Part shown: positions 25,971 to 35,768 of the stretch, one piece after another | Layout of the letters: every line of letters starts with the position of its first letter | Position numbering within the stretch: position 1 is the first letter of the stretch | NCBI RefSeq assembly: GCF_900094885.1 | Contig: NZ_FMBL01000002.1 | Coordinates: forward strand, 62,001-126,000 | Reading direction: 5' to 3' | Length of the DNA stretch: 64,000 nt | Origin: Bifidobacterium commune | Lineage (GTDB): Bacteria; Actinomycetota; Actinomycetes; Actinomycetales; Bifidobacteriaceae | The notes under the pieces: model-generated | Databases searched by the model: none | What the model saw: the letters and a program-made list of their open reading frames with translations, nothing else | What the model was told of the DNA's origin: nothing | Program-made: the position numbers and the translations under genes

Positions 25971-26354
25971 CTACTTGAGTTCGACAGTTGCGCCGGCCTC
26001 TTCGAGCTCAGCCTTAGCCTTGTCGGCATCTTCCTTCTTGGCCTTCTCGAGGATGGTGGCAGGAGCACCGTCGACGAGAGCCTTGGCCTCAGCCAAGCCC
26101 TTGCCAGTGATGTTCTTGACGGCCTTGACGACCTGGATCTTCTTGTCGCCGAAGGCGGAAAGGACCACATCGAACTCGGTCTTCTCGTCCTCACCAGCAC
26201 CAGCGCCAGCAGCAGGAGCTGCGGCAACGGCAACGGCCGGGGCGGAAGCCTCGACGTCGAACTCTTCTTCGAACTTCTTGACGAACTCAGAGAGCTCAAC
26301 CAGAGTCATTTCCTTGAACGCTTCGAGGAGCTCATCGCTTGAGAGCTTAGCCAT
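25971..26354 (-). CDS. rplL: 50S ribosomal protein L7/L12
   Basis: Ribosomal stalk protein of 127 residues that recruits elongation factors. The N-terminal dimerisation part is [29 protein letters not shown]; an Ala/Gly/Pro-rich hinge (~45-58) follows, and the C-terminal domain has [27 protein letters not shown]. It is encoded 118 bp downstream of rplJ and ends before a terminator. Both genes are probably controlled by the L10 leader. Confidence 0.98.
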   Translation of the reverse strand: MAKLSSDELLEAFKEMTLVELSEFVKKFEEEFDVEASAPAVAVAAAPAAGAGAGEDEKTEFDVVLSAFGDKKIQVVKAVKNITGKGLAEAKALVDGAPATILEKAKKEDADKAKAELEEAGATVELK

Positions 26355-26472
26355 AATGGCTTCCTTTCAATCATGGCGACGAATATTGATTGATTACGTC
26401 ACCTAAATTTTTAAATATTGTTAATATTTACTGTAACTGTTTGGAATCTACGCGGCCGAAGCCACACGGAAA

Positions 26473-26994
26473 TCAAGCAGCCTTTTCCTGCTTCTCGCGC
26501 AGAGCATCGATCGTGCGCACAGTCTTGGTAGGCAGTGCGGCGAACGTGCGAGCGGCCTTGGACATAGAGCCCTTGAGGTCGCCTGCCATCCTCGCGAGCA
26601 GGGTCTCACGAGACTCGAGGTTCGCGAGCTTTTCGAAACCAGCGGCATCGTACATGGTTCCGTCTGCGAAACCACCCTTGATGACGAGGGTCTTGTTTTT
26701 CTTGGCAAATTCACGCAGGACCTTCGCAGCCTCGACGTAATCACCCTGTACGAAAGTGATTGCAGAGGGACCGTGGAGCACTTCATCGAAGCCCTCGTAC
26801 CCGGCCTCTTTGGCAGCGATGCGGGCGAGCGTGTTCTTAGCCACTGAGTAGGAAGTATCGCGGCCTAGCTTTTCGCGCAGATCGGAAATCTGCGGAACGG
26901 TAAGCCCGCGGTACTCGGTGAGGTAGACCGCGTCTGCATTACGGAATTGTTCCGTAAGCTCGGCGATCGCCTTTGCCTTATCGGGCCTTTTCAT
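26473..26994 (-). CDS. rplJ: 50S ribosomal protein L10
   Basis: Stalk-base protein, 173 residues, that anchors L7/L12 to 23S rRNA. It starts MKRPDKAKAIAELTEQF and shows DAVYLTEYRGLTVPQISDLR and YSVAKNTLARIA, typical L10. The start is the ATG at 26994 with AGGAAGGAA upstream. The frame is open for a further 121 codons but that part is leader sequence, including an attenuator hairpin. L10 with L7/L12 normally represses its own operon. Confidence 0.97.
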   Translation of the reverse strand: MKRPDKAKAIAELTEQFRNADAVYLTEYRGLTVPQISDLREKLGRDTSYSVAKNTLARIAAKEAGYEGFDEVLHGPSAITFVQGDYVEAAKVLREFAKKNKTLVIKGGFADGTMYDAAGFEKLANLESRETLLARMAGDLKGSMSKAARTFAALPTKTVRTIDALREKQEKAA

Positions 26995-27361
26995 GGCGTT
27001 CCTTCCTGAGTCGACCATTGATTGGGAAGTCGTGAATGCCAAGCCGTAGGACACATTGCGGTGCCGTGAAATCACGACGATACAAAAAATGCTCTGCGCA
27101 CAGGCAGAGCACCATACTGGCCGCTTACGCGACCCACCTTTTACGAGGCTTATGACATTCAACCTATGCTGGCTTGGCGAACCAAACTTCGAGAGGCTGA
27201 CGCCTCCAACCAACAGTCTGTGGTTTACAGGTCCAACTATACGTAACTGTGCAGACCTCACGACACGCGCACGGAATTCAGCATGCACGAGGCTTACGGC
27301 ACTCTTGCCATCACTTAATCGTATTTTTGTTTTCACGTTCGAATGCTTGCCAAACAAGGAA
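26995..27361 (-). promoter_or_regulatory. rplJ promoter region and long leader
   Basis: Gene-free stretch between rplJ and the terminator of the upstream permease gene. It contains the L10-leader structures (27083-27227). The promoter must lie further right; no confident -35/-10 pair was found. Confidence 0.5.
27083..27227 (-). promoter_or_regulatory. L10 leader with transcription attenuator
   Basis: In transcript order: a stem-loop in AACCACAGACTGTTGGTT (27208-27227 region) resembling the L10-L12 binding site, a GAGGC/GCCTC hairpin (27194-27207), then a terminator GCTCTGC/GCAGAGC (27091-27110) followed by ATTTTTT (27083-27090). The terminator ends about 90 bases before the rplJ ATG. This is the arrangement of autogenous L10 leaders. 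The assignment is by structure and position, without a covariance search. Confidence 0.6.
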
Positions 27362-27396
27362 GCGGGCGCAGTCGAGATGATCCCGATTGCGCCCGC
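27362..27396 (-). terminator. Terminator of the NCS2 permease gene
   Basis: GCGGGCGCA (27362-27370) pairs perfectly with TGCGCCCGC (27388-27396). On the minus strand the stem is followed by TTCCTTGTTT. It lies 23 bp after the permease stop. Confidence 0.75.
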
Positions 27397-27418
27397 GACT
27401 ACTTATAACCTAGGTAGA

Positions 27419-28813
27419 TCAGAGAACAGCCTGTAGCGCGAAGTCAAGAATGAACAGCGCAGTGACCACCCACATCACTGGGTGCACCTCGCGTGCCTTG
27501 CCCTTGCAAATCTTGACAAGGCAGTACATCACAAAACCAGCTGCGATGCCATAGGAAATCGAATACGAAAGCGCCATAAACACCGAGGCGAAGATGGCAG
27601 GGATTGCTTCGGCGAGATCTCCCCACTTCACTTCCTTCAAACTGGAGGCCATCATGCAGCCGACCACAACCAAAACGCCAGCCGTAGCAGCGGAAGGAAT
27701 GGCCGAAATCAGAGGTGAAAGAAACATCGAGACCAAGAAGCAAAGTGCCACGGTCACCGAAGTGAGGCCTGTGCGACCGCCGGCAGCGATGCCCGCCGAG
27801 GATTCGACATATGTGGTGACGTTGGAGGTGCCGAACAGGCCGCCGACCGATGTGGCGATGGAGTCGGCGAACAACGCCTTGTCCATCTTAGAGCTGAACC
27901 CGTGGCCATTGGCCATGTTCTGGATGTCCTGATTGGAAAAGATGCCCGTTTTACGTCCAGTGCCAACCAACGTGCCAATGGTGTCGAACATATCGGACAT
28001 AGAGAAGGCGAAGATGGTGACGATTACCAACGGGAGACGACCGGGATTGCTGAACAGCGACGGGAACCCTTCCGAGCTGAAAATCGCAAGGAAGGTGGTG
28101 GGAAGCTGGGAGAACGTGGTCCCGATGGACATGGAGTTGGCCATGTTGGTGATGCCGAAGGGAACGCCTATGAGGGCGGTTGCGATGATCGAAATCAGCA
28201 GAGCACCGCGAACATTGAGCAGCGTAAGCACAATGGCGATGGTCAAACCGATGAGGAACAGCCACAGTTCCGGGTTGTTCAACGATGCGAGTCCCGGCGT
28301 CGCATGAATCGGCCCGCCTTTGGCCGCAGCCTTGGGATCTCCGGGGGTGAAGGAAATAAAACCGACATTGAGCATGCCCACGTACATCACGAACAGACCG
28401 ATGCCGCCGCCGATGGCGTGCTGCAACGATTCTGGAATACAGGCGATGATGAGCTTACGAATCGAGGTGACAGTGACCAAAATATTGATCAGGCCGCACA
28501 GGAATGTCATGCACAAGGCTTCCTGCCAACTGAAACCGAGTCCCGCACAGATGGTGTAGGCAAAGAAGGCGTTAAGGCCCATGCTCGCGGACTGTCCGTA
28601 AGGGACGTTGGCGAACAGACCCATTACCAGCGTTCCCACGACGGAAGCGATGATGGTGGCAAGGAATACCGCACCCCATGGCATGCCGGTGGTGCTCAGA
28701 ACTTGAGGATTGACGACGATGATATAGCTCATCGCGAAGAACGTAGTGATACCCGCCGTGATTTCAGCAGATACCGTCGTGTGATTTTCTTTGAGGTGGA
28801 AGAACCTGTCCAT
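27419..28813 (-). CDS. NCS2-family purine (AzgA-type) permease
   Basis: 464-residue inner-membrane permease from ATG 28813. It starts MDRFFHLKENHTTVSAEITAGITTFFAMSYIIVVNP, the hallmark of the AzgA/PbuG adenine-guanine-hypoxanthine branch. Other conserved parts are MGLNAFFAYTI, AIGGGIGLFV, TIGTLVGTGRK and SSAGIAAGGRTGLTSV. It presumably imports purine bases by proton symport. The frame extends upstream to 28987 but lacks family sequence. It is monocistronic and ends at its own terminator. Confidence 0.93.
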   Translation of the reverse strand: MDRFFHLKENHTTVSAEITAGITTFFAMSYIIVVNPQVLSTTGMPWGAVFLATIIASVVGTLVMGLFANVPYGQSASMGLNAFFAYTICAGLGFSWQEALCMTFLCGLINILVTVTSIRKLIIACIPESLQHAIGGGIGLFVMYVGMLNVGFISFTPGDPKAAAKGGPIHATPGLASLNNPELWLFLIGLTIAIVLTLLNVRGALLISIIATALIGVPFGITNMANSMSIGTTFSQLPTTFLAIFSSEGFPSLFSNPGRLPLVIVTIFAFSMSDMFDTIGTLVGTGRKTGIFSNQDIQNMANGHGFSSKMDKALFADSIATSVGGLFGTSNVTTYVESSAGIAAGGRTGLTSVTVALCFLVSMFLSPLISAIPSAATAGVLVVVGCMMASSLKEVKWGDLAEAIPAIFASVFMALSYSISYGIAAGFVMYCLVKICKGKAREVHPVMWVVTALFILDFALQAVL

Positions 28814-29053
28814 CTTGCTCTTTTCTTGGTTTATGCATCGCCAAGTCAGAAACCGACAGGAACAGGAGGTCGCGGCTACAACGCTAACATCACTAAGACC
28901 GTCGACTTCATGAAACTGATGGACCGTATTGACGACACTGAGGTTGCTGCGACTCATCCGTTTGCACGGACAAGGCAAACATATCACTTGTCATAGCCAT
29001 CATCCCGACCAGAATCGTCGGACATCTGCACCACCGAAAGAAAAAAGCGTCTG

Positions 29054-29833
29054 TCAGCCGAAACGACCGGAGATGTAGCGCTCGGCCTCTTCGTTTTGCG
29101 GGTTGTTGAACATCGTCGTCGTGTCGGCGAAGTACTCGAGATGACCGGGCTTGCCGACGGCCTTAAGGTTGAAGAAGGCGGTGTAATCGGCCACACGGGC
29201 AGCCTGCTGCATGTTGTGAGTGACGATGACGATGGTGTAGTCGCGCTTGAGTTCGTTTATCAGATCCTCGACGGCAAGTGTGGAGATCGGATCGAGCGCG
29301 GAACACGGTTCATCCATGAGCAGCACCTGGGGATGCACCGCGACGGCGCGGGCGATGCACAGACGCTGTTGCTGACCGCCGGAAAGACCGACGCCCGGCT
29401 TGTCAAGCCTGTCCTTCACCTCGTTCCAGAGGTTTGCACCGCGCAGGGCCCACTCCACCAGCTCGTCCGCGTCGCTTTTGGAGATATGACGGTTGTTCAG
29501 ACGGATTCCAGCAAGGACATTCTCACGAATGGACATCGTCGGGAATGGGTTGGCCTTCTGGAAGACCATGCCGACGTCACGGCGAACCGCCACCGGGTCA
29601 ACATCCTTGCCATACAGGTCGTGGCCATCCAGCAGCACCTTGCCTTCAACACGGGCACCGGGGGTGATCTCGTGCATGCGGTCGAGCGTGCGCAGAACCG
29701 TGGATTTGCCACAACCGGAGGGCCCGATAAATGCGGTAACCTTGTTGGCCTGGATATTGAGATTGACGTCTTGCACGGCAAGGAAATCACCGTAGTAAAC
29801 GTTCAGATGCTCGACATCGATACGCTGACCCAT
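29054..29833 (-). CDS. pstB: Phosphate ABC transporter ATP-binding protein
   Basis: 259-residue ATPase of the high-affinity phosphate importer. Walker A is GPSGCGKST (~35-43), the ABC signature is LSGGQQQR, and Walker B is [12 protein letters not shown]. The [20 protein letters not shown] region is typical PstB. The start is the ATG at 29833 ([15 protein letters not shown]), 85 bp after the pstA stop. Last gene of pstSCAB; no phoU follows it here. Confidence 0.97.
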   Translation of the reverse strand: MGQRIDVEHLNVYYGDFLAVQDVNLNIQANKVTAFIGPSGCGKSTVLRTLDRMHEITPGARVEGKVLLDGHDLYGKDVDPVAVRRDVGMVFQKANPFPTMSIRENVLAGIRLNNRHISKSDADELVEWALRGANLWNEVKDRLDKPGVGLSGGQQQRLCIARAVAVHPQVLLMDEPCSALDPISTLAVEDLINELKRDYTIVIVTHNMQQAARVADYTAFFNLKAVGKPGHLEYFADTTTMFNNPQNEEAERYISGRFG

Positions 29834-29918
29834 GTTTACTCGCTTTCTGTAAGTAAATGACGCTGGCCGCTCGCAGGAATATCCCTGAACGAACAGAACA
29901 TGAACGAGATTGATCGCA

Positions 29919-31013
29919 TTATTTTGCCTCCACACTGAACAAGCGTTGAATCAGACGGCCAATAAGGTTGAGAACCAGAACAATCGCGATAAGCACCAGC
30001 GCAGCGGCCCAAGCGCGCTCCGAAGGAATGCTGGACACGCACTCGGAACCGGCACTGGGCGGGCAAGTGACGGACATCTTGCTGTATTCCTGGTAAACGA
30101 ACACCGGCAGCGTGGTCATCTGACCGCTGAACAGGTTCCAGTTGGTGGTGACGATGAATCCGGCGGTCATTAGAAGCGGTGCGGTTTCACCGATGACACG
30201 CGCGATGGCCAGGACCACACCGGAGATGATGCCGGGCAAGGCCGTACGCAGAACCACCTTGATGATGGTGCGAGATTTGGTGACGCCCAATGCATATGAG
30301 GCCTCACGCAGGTCGTCCGGAACGACGTGCAGCATCTCCACGCTTGAGTTGACCACGGTGGGAATCATCAGGATAGAAAGCGCGACCGAACCTTCAAAAC
30401 CGTTGGAAACGCCCGGTCCCAACAGAATTGTAAACAGAGAAAAGGCGAAGAGACCGGCGACAATCGATGGGATGCCGCTCATCACGTTGACCAGCAGCGA
30501 GATGGCCTTTGCGATTTTGCTACCACGGGCATACTCTACTAGATAGATTGCGCACATCAAGCCGATCGGCACCGAAATGACCATCGCACCCAATGTGACT
30601 TCCAACGTGCCGATAATCGCATGTTCGATGCCGCCGTGCCCGCCGGAAGGTGTCGGCATGCCGCCGATGACACCGGACATGTTGTAGGCCAAGAAATTCA
30701 GATTCAACCGCTTGACACCGCGAGCAATGGTTGTCCAGAGCACCGAAACCAAAGGAATCATGGCAATGACAAAAGCCGCGGTGATGATGCCCGCCATGAT
30801 CCGGCTCTTCCATTCGCGTCGTTTGAGCAAGCTGTCGGAAGGAGCGAACTTCGAGAAGTCCGGAGTCACGGGTGCCGATTCGCAAGAGACGTTGGCCGAC
30901 ACGTCGACAGATTGAGAAGCGCTGGCCGTCAGCACGGAGTTTTTGGCGGTTTCATCTGATGAATCGCGCAAGTCGGTTGTCGTGCTGATGTTGCCGTTCT
31001 TGTTCGGGCTCAT
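29919..31013 (-). CDS. pstA: Phosphate ABC transporter permease PstA
   Basis: 364 residues with six membrane helices, including an EAYAL-like BPD loop ([27 protein letters not shown]). An N-terminal Ser/Thr-rich cytoplasmic extension of ~65 residues precedes the first helix. It overlaps the pstC stop by four bases. Together with PstC it forms the membrane channel. Confidence 0.95.
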   Translation of the reverse strand: MSPNKNGNISTTTDLRDSSDETAKNSVLTASASQSVDVSANVSCESAPVTPDFSKFAPSDSLLKRREWKSRIMAGIITAAFVIAMIPLVSVLWTTIARGVKRLNLNFLAYNMSGVIGGMPTPSGGHGGIEHAIIGTLEVTLGAMVISVPIGLMCAIYLVEYARGSKIAKAISLLVNVMSGIPSIVAGLFAFSLFTILLGPGVSNGFEGSVALSILMIPTVVNSSVEMLHVVPDDLREASYALGVTKSRTIIKVVLRTALPGIISGVVLAIARVIGETAPLLMTAGFIVTTNWNLFSGQMTTLPVFVYQEYSKMSVTCPPSAGSECVSSIPSERAWAAALVLIAIVLVLNLIGRLIQRLFSVEAK

Positions 31014-32017
31014 CGCGCACCTCCCTTCTTGGTGATACGGCGGGCGATGAGATTGACCACGAAGGTGATTACGAAGAGCACCAGACCCGTAGCAATCAAC
31101 GCAGAAACACCCAACGAATCCGCTTCAGGATACTGCGCGGCGATATTGGCAGCGATGGTCTGGCTTTTCGAGGCCTGCAGCCAATGCCATGAATACGTCA
31201 TGCCCGGTGAAAGCACCATCATCACGGCCATGGTCTCCCCCAACGCGCGGCCAAGCGCAAGCATCGAGGCTGACACCATGCCGGACTTGGCGAACGGCAA
31301 TGCGGTGAGCCTGATCATTTCCCATTTGGTTGCGCCCAAAGCAAGCGCGGCCTCTTGGTTGAGGCGTGGCGTCTGAGCGAGGATGTCGCGAGCCATGGAA
31401 GTAATGATCGGCATGATCATGATGGCAAGAATCACAGCGGCGCTGGCGACAGTACGCGGCGGATTGGCGGCCGGACCGGCGAACATCGGGATCCATCCCA
31501 GATGCATGGAGACCCAGTTCCAGAACGGGTACATCGCGGGGACCAATATCAACGCACCCCAGAGACCATAAATAACCGATGGAATCGCTGCCAGCAAATC
31601 CACGACGTAATTGAGTACGGTACCGACGCGTCTGGGTGCATAGAAATTAATGAAAAGCGCCACCCCGACGGCGACGAAGAATGCGATAACCAATGCGAGG
31701 GCGGCAATGACAACCGTTCCGAAAATCAGAGGACCAACATACTGCAAGAACCCGTGAGCCTTACCGCCGCTCAGAGAGGTGAACACGGCCTCTGTCTGGG
31801 AGCGGGGACCGGCGAAAATCGGCCATGCCCGCAACAGCAGAAACAGTACCACCGCCCCCAAGGCGACCAATATCAGTGCCCCGCAAAACAACGCCGCCAT
31901 GTGGAAAATCCCGTCATGGCTGTGTGCATCCGGTTCGTTTTTTGCGTCTGCGTTGCGCGTATCGACAGTTACGCCCATATCTTTCTCTGCCCTGTCATAT
32001 TCAGATGCATCCGTCAT
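31010..32017 (-). CDS. pstC: Phosphate ABC transporter permease PstC
   Basis: 335 residues from ATG 32017 (AGGAAAAGC SD). A ~40-residue polar N-terminus is followed by six helices, with LLAAIPSVIYGLWGALILVPAMYPF and the BPD loop NQEAALALGATKWEMIRLTALPFA. The frame is open to 32086 but would overlap pstS. Permease partner of PstA. Confidence 0.95.
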   Translation of the reverse strand: MTDASEYDRAEKDMGVTVDTRNADAKNEPDAHSHDGIFHMAALFCGALILVALGAVVLFLLLRAWPIFAGPRSQTEAVFTSLSGGKAHGFLQYVGPLIFGTVVIAALALVIAFFVAVGVALFINFYAPRRVGTVLNYVVDLLAAIPSVIYGLWGALILVPAMYPFWNWVSMHLGWIPMFAGPAANPPRTVASAAVILAIMIMPIITSMARDILAQTPRLNQEAALALGATKWEMIRLTALPFAKSGMVSASMLALGRALGETMAVMMVLSPGMTYSWHWLQASKSQTIAANIAAQYPEADSLGVSALIATGLVLFVITFVVNLIARRITKKGGAR

Positions 32018-32082
32018 GCTTTTCCTGACTTCCGAAGTTCGAAGCTTGCCGGACCGCACGGAAAACCGGCACGGCCATCCGG

Positions 32083-33207
32083 TCATTTTGCGCGTATCTC
32101 ACTGACTGACTTCAAAGCCTTCTGCGTCAGCGTTCCACCAAGCGGCGCAGAACCGGTGTTTTCGGCAGCAACTTCCTGTCCTTTGTCGCTGAGGATGTAA
32201 TCGAGCCAATCACGAACGAACGCTCCTGTTTTAGCATCCTTATAGGCCGGGCACGCCACAGCATAGGACGATGAGACCACCGGATAGTTGCCCGCGGTGG
32301 TGGTGGCATAGTCGACATCGACCACAACGCGTTTGCTTCCTTTTGGCATTGCGCGCAGTGGCGAAGCATTAACCGTTTTCGCCGCGGCTTGTGCGGAAGG
32401 TGCAACATAATCGGAACCGACTTTGACTGCAACCGTACCGAAATCGCCCACTTTGGCCTCGTCGGCGTAGCCGATGGTGCCGTCCGCCTGACCGATGCTG
32501 CTGATTATGCCATCAGTGCCTTTGGCGGCCTGACCGACTTCATTGGGCCAGTTTTCCTGCGCTTCGTGGGGCCAATCGTTAGGAGCGGCCGCCTTGAGAT
32601 AGGAAGTGAAATTATTGGTGGTACCCGATTTGTCTGAGCGATGCACCACAGTGATCGGCGTTGCGGGCAGACTCACCTTGGGGTTCTGGGCTTTAATGGC
32701 CTCATCGTTCCACTGGGTGATTTTCCCGTCAAAGATACCGGCGACAATTCCGGCATCCATATTCAGATGCTTGCCCTCACCGGAAATACCCTTAAGGTTG
32801 AACGTCACGGCAATCGGCGACACATAGACAGGTACATCGAAGGCGCTGCCGGACTTACAAACGGACTTCGACTGCTCGATCTGCTGGTCACTAAGAGGAG
32901 CGTCCGTTCCCGCCCAAGCAATGGCTCCGGTGACAAACGTGCTGACACCGGCACCTGAGCCGGAAGGGTTGTAGGCAATTTTCGTGTGGCGGTGCGTGCC
33001 CTGATAGGTCGCGATCCAAGCTTCTACCGCACCTTGCTGAGAGGAAGCCCCTGCGCCATGAAACTCGCCGGCAATGCCGGAAGACTTACCCTTGGAGGCA
33101 TTGGAAGAACCGGCCGGAACGGTATTGTCACCGCAGGCCGCAAGCGCCGTGGTCACCGCCAACGAAGAAACAACGGCGATGATGCGCTTCAGCATTGTGC
33201 TGTGCAT
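32083..33207 (-). CDS. pstS: Phosphate-binding lipoprotein PstS
   Basis: About 374 residues. It is a lipoprotein: a signal peptide (MLKRIIAVVSSLAVTTALAAC) with lipobox ALAAC. The phosphate-binding fold follows, with HGAGASSQQGAVEAWIATYQ, ITVVHRSDKSGTTNNF (Ser/Arg phosphate ligands) and SYAVACPAYKD. The ATG at 33207 has GGTGAG seven bases upstream; GTG 33219, preceded by CATAAT, is an alternative leaderless start. First gene of pstSCAB, the phosphate-starvation importer. Confidence 0.95.
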   Translation of the reverse strand: MHSTMLKRIIAVVSSLAVTTALAACGDNTVPAGSSNASKGKSSGIAGEFHGAGASSQQGAVEAWIATYQGTHRHTKIAYNPSGSGAGVSTFVTGAIAWAGTDAPLSDQQIEQSKSVCKSGSAFDVPVYVSPIAVTFNLKGISGEGKHLNMDAGIVAGIFDGKITQWNDEAIKAQNPKVSLPATPITVVHRSDKSGTTNNFTSYLKAAAPNDWPHEAQENWPNEVGQAAKGTDGIISSIGQADGTIGYADEAKVGDFGTVAVKVGSDYVAPSAQAAAKTVNASPLRAMPKGSKRVVVDVDYATTTAGNYPVVSSSYAVACPAYKDAKTGAFVRDWLDYILSDKGQEVAAENTGSAPLGGTLTQKALKSVSEIRAK

Positions 33208-33622
33208 GATGTTGCTCACCGTTCAATTATGACAGAAAGTCTGCCGTCGCAACCGGATATCTTGCGTTTTTCATATCTCCACATCATTGAGCTCACCGAC
33301 TAATCGGTATTTCACCCACCGACCTCACTGGGTACGAATTCCGACCTTTTGCCGGATAGTGACGTTTCATGGACACGAAAAAGCACTGATACATCATTCT
33401 TCGTGCCATGCTTCACCGACCAAAAATCGACTATGGCACCGACCAATCCGTTTCAGTCACACCGACCAACGCCCTGCAAACCAATCAAAATCAGTACAGC
33501 CAAAACTCGTTTTTTCTCATTGAGCGAACAGACCAGCCAGCGATTAGGCGCATGTCGCAACCTGCTGGGCATGCGCCTTGATCGAACATCGGCCACCTTG
33601 GCACACGTATCGTGGTCAGCGT
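33208..33622. other. Regulatory/intergenic region between pstS and mtnN
   Basis: No gene seen in 415 bp. The left side is the pstS promoter region: CATAAT near 33225 on the minus strand and several TCACC repeats between 33291 and 33330 that could be response-regulator sites, though their spacing is irregular. The right side holds the hairpin after mtnN. Confidence 0.4.
33541..33584 (-). terminator. Hairpin after mtnN
   Basis: CGATTAGGCGCATG (33541-33554) pairs with the arm at 33570-33584 with one bulge; the AGGCGCATG/CATGCGCCT core is perfect. It follows the mtnN stop by about 40 bp. The T-tract is poor, so a terminator role is probable but not certain. Confidence 0.5.
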
Positions 33623-34315
33623 TTAGAGACGGGTGACGATGTCGACGGTGAGACGTGCGGCGGTGTCGGCAAAGTCGGAGATATCGAATTCAGTGAACTG
33701 TTCGTACTCGGTATCGGCCTCATCAGAAAGTGCACGAATCACCAAAGCCGGTACATCGTTGCGGGCGGCGACATGGGCCACGGATGCACCTTCCATCTCC
33801 ACTGCGTCGGCATGCGTCGCTTCGGCCACGACAGCAGCCTGTTCGGGAGTGCCGATGAAATTGTTGCCGGAGGCGATAACGCCGGTCATATGATGAATCC
33901 CCAACTCGTCAAGAGCCGCATCAGCCACCTCAAGCAGGTGCGGATCACTATGGAATTCTTCGGTTTCGGGCTTCCACTGGGCAATCATGCGCATATCGGA
34001 ATCGAGGTAGCGCAACGTACCACCGAGCACAACGTCGTTAATGTGCATGCTTTTGTTAAGCGAGCCGGCGATACCTGAGAAAATGATGGCATCGGGATGA
34101 TATGTGTCGATGAGATACTGCGTGGTGGCAGCGGCGTTGACCAGACCCATGCCACCGACGGTTGCTGCGACAGCGATGCGCTCACCGGATTTGCAGGTAA
34201 GCTTACCGACGTTGACGTCTAGGCTGGCGGTCTTGTCGTGCTTGACCTCTTCCAGTGACTTGGCGATCAGCGCTATTTCCTCTTCCATTGCCCCGATAAT
34301 GGCTACAGTTTTCAT
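33623..34315 (-). CDS. mtnN: MTA/SAH nucleosidase
   Basis: 230-residue nucleosidase that cleaves adenine from methylthioadenosine and S-adenosylhomocysteine. Conserved parts are IIGAMEEEIALI at the N-terminus (catalytic Glu in the family), FSGIAGSLNKSMHINDVVLG, VIASGNNFI, VEMEGASVAHVAARNDVP (substrate-binding Glu-Met-Glu) and ALSDEAD with the catalytic Asp. It recycles by-products of SAM-dependent reactions. Monocistronic by spacing. Confidence 0.95.
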   Translation of the reverse strand: MKTVAIIGAMEEEIALIAKSLEEVKHDKTASLDVNVGKLTCKSGERIAVAATVGGMGLVNAAATTQYLIDTYHPDAIIFSGIAGSLNKSMHINDVVLGGTLRYLDSDMRMIAQWKPETEEFHSDPHLLEVADAALDELGIHHMTGVIASGNNFIGTPEQAAVVAEATHADAVEMEGASVAHVAARNDVPALVIRALSDEADTEYEQFTEFDISDFADTAARLTVDIVTRL

Positions 34316-34410
34316 ATTTCCTCGTTTCTTATTGACTCCAAATTCAGGCTATACGTGCCACTGGTCCTAACCACCCCTGCATAAGCACGGGGTTTCCAGA
34401 TACCAATGGA

Positions 34411-35592
34411 TCAGGCGACGCGACGAGCATCCACCGCAGCGGCGAGCTCACGCAACAGACGCTCCGTCTCGGACCAAACGATACATCTGTCTGTTATCGA
34501 CTTGCCGTATTCGAGCTGTGAGAGCGGAGCTGCTGGTTGATTGCCGCCAAGAATATTGCTTTCCATCATCAATCCCGTAATATCTCGCTCACCGGAAGAG
34601 AGGCGTTCGGCCAACTCACGGACGACCTGCGCCTGACGAATTTCGTCCTTCCCGGAATTGCCGTGTGAACAATCAATCAGCAAACCCTGGGATGCGGCGG
34701 AGCCTTCCGGCATTTGAGCGCGGATCGTCATCATCGCCTCGCGGACGGAATCGCTGTCATAGTTCGGACCGCTAGATGAGCCACGCAGTACAACATGACA
34801 GTCCGGATTGCCTAAGGTTTCAACAGCACTCGCCCGTCCCAGGTGGTCGATGCCAAAGAAAGTGTGCTGTTGTGTGGCGGTGTAGCAGCCGTCGATCGCA
34901 GCCTTGACGGAACCGTCCGTCGCGTTTTTGAAGCCGATAGGCATGGAAAGACCGCTGGCAAGCTGACGATGAATCTGCGACTCGGTATTGCGCGCACCGA
35001 TGACGCCCCAACTGACCGCATCGGATATGTACTGCGGGCTGGTTGGTTCAAGAAACTCGGTAGCGACTGCAACACCTTCGCTCAGCACGTCGATCAGAAT
35101 CTTACGTGCCAAAAGCATGCCTTTTTTAATATTGTGGCTGCCGTCGATGTCCGGGTCGTTGATCAGTCCCTTCCATCCCACTGTGGTGCGTGGTTTCTCA
35201 AAATAGACGCGCATGACAAGGACCAGACGATCACCGAGCTGATCCTTCATCACGGCCAGACGGCGAGCGTAGTCAACCGCCGCTTTCGGATCGTGAACCG
35301 AGCACGGACCGGTGATGACCAATAAGCGGTCATCGTTGCCATACAGACAATCGCGGATCTCGTTGCGGGAACGAACAACCAAATCGGTGGCTTCGGTATC
35401 CAGCGGCATCTGAGAAAGTACCTCAGCAGGTGTAGGCAACGGCTCCAGTTCGAAAACACGGCGATTGATGATTCGACTCACGCCGACCTCGTCTTCCCAA
35501 CACCTTTCCTTGGAGATCTTCATCGGTTTCCCGTCATTATTCGACGTCACTTCCAGATTGCGACGTTCATCATCCGAATTGCCATCATTCAT
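34411..35592 (-). CDS. DAHP synthase (class I), second tandem copy
   Basis: First enzyme of the shikimate pathway, condensing PEP and erythrose-4-phosphate. 393 residues from ATG 35592; the frame is open to 35706, and an internal ATG ~23 codons later is also possible, since the first ~30 residues differ from the paralog. Key motifs are TGPCSVHDPKAA, MRVYFEKPRTTVGWKGLIND, GARNTESQ, IGFKNATDGSVKAA, LRGSSSGPNYD and DCSHGNSGKD. It is strongly similar to the gene directly upstream, from which it is separated by 176 bp. The two probably differ in feedback inhibition. Confidence 0.93.
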   Translation of the reverse strand: MNDGNSDDERRNLEVTSNNDGKPMKISKERCWEDEVGVSRIINRRVFELEPLPTPAEVLSQMPLDTEATDLVVRSRNEIRDCLYGNDDRLLVITGPCSVHDPKAAVDYARRLAVMKDQLGDRLVLVMRVYFEKPRTTVGWKGLINDPDIDGSHNIKKGMLLARKILIDVLSEGVAVATEFLEPTSPQYISDAVSWGVIGARNTESQIHRQLASGLSMPIGFKNATDGSVKAAIDGCYTATQQHTFFGIDHLGRASAVETLGNPDCHVVLRGSSSGPNYDSDSVREAMMTIRAQMPEGSAASQGLLIDCSHGNSGKDEIRQAQVVRELAERLSSGERDITGLMMESNILGGNQPAAPLSQLEYGKSITDRCIVWSETERLLRELAAAVDARRVA

Positions 35593-35768
35593 CAATCCCA
35601 CCACCAATTCATCAAAAGCCAACGCTCTGCTCCAAACGGATAGATACCCGCTCCGGGATAGGGCACGCCTCCTCATAATACGACACCCAATTATCTCGTG
35701 AAGCAATCGTCCTAAGTGCCGATAACCGCTCGGACGCGCACCACACCTACGCCACGCGCAGATATGTC

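Noticed and set aside
27902..28996. 364-codon plus-strand frame over the NCS2 permease
   Set aside because: Antisense to a typical membrane permease; the translation is a hydrophilic mirror of the transmembrane helices.
33291..33330. TCACC repeats upstream of pstS as a Pho box
   Set aside because: The repeats are spaced 19 and 13 bp, not the regular 11-bp units of known PhoP boxes, so the match is weak.
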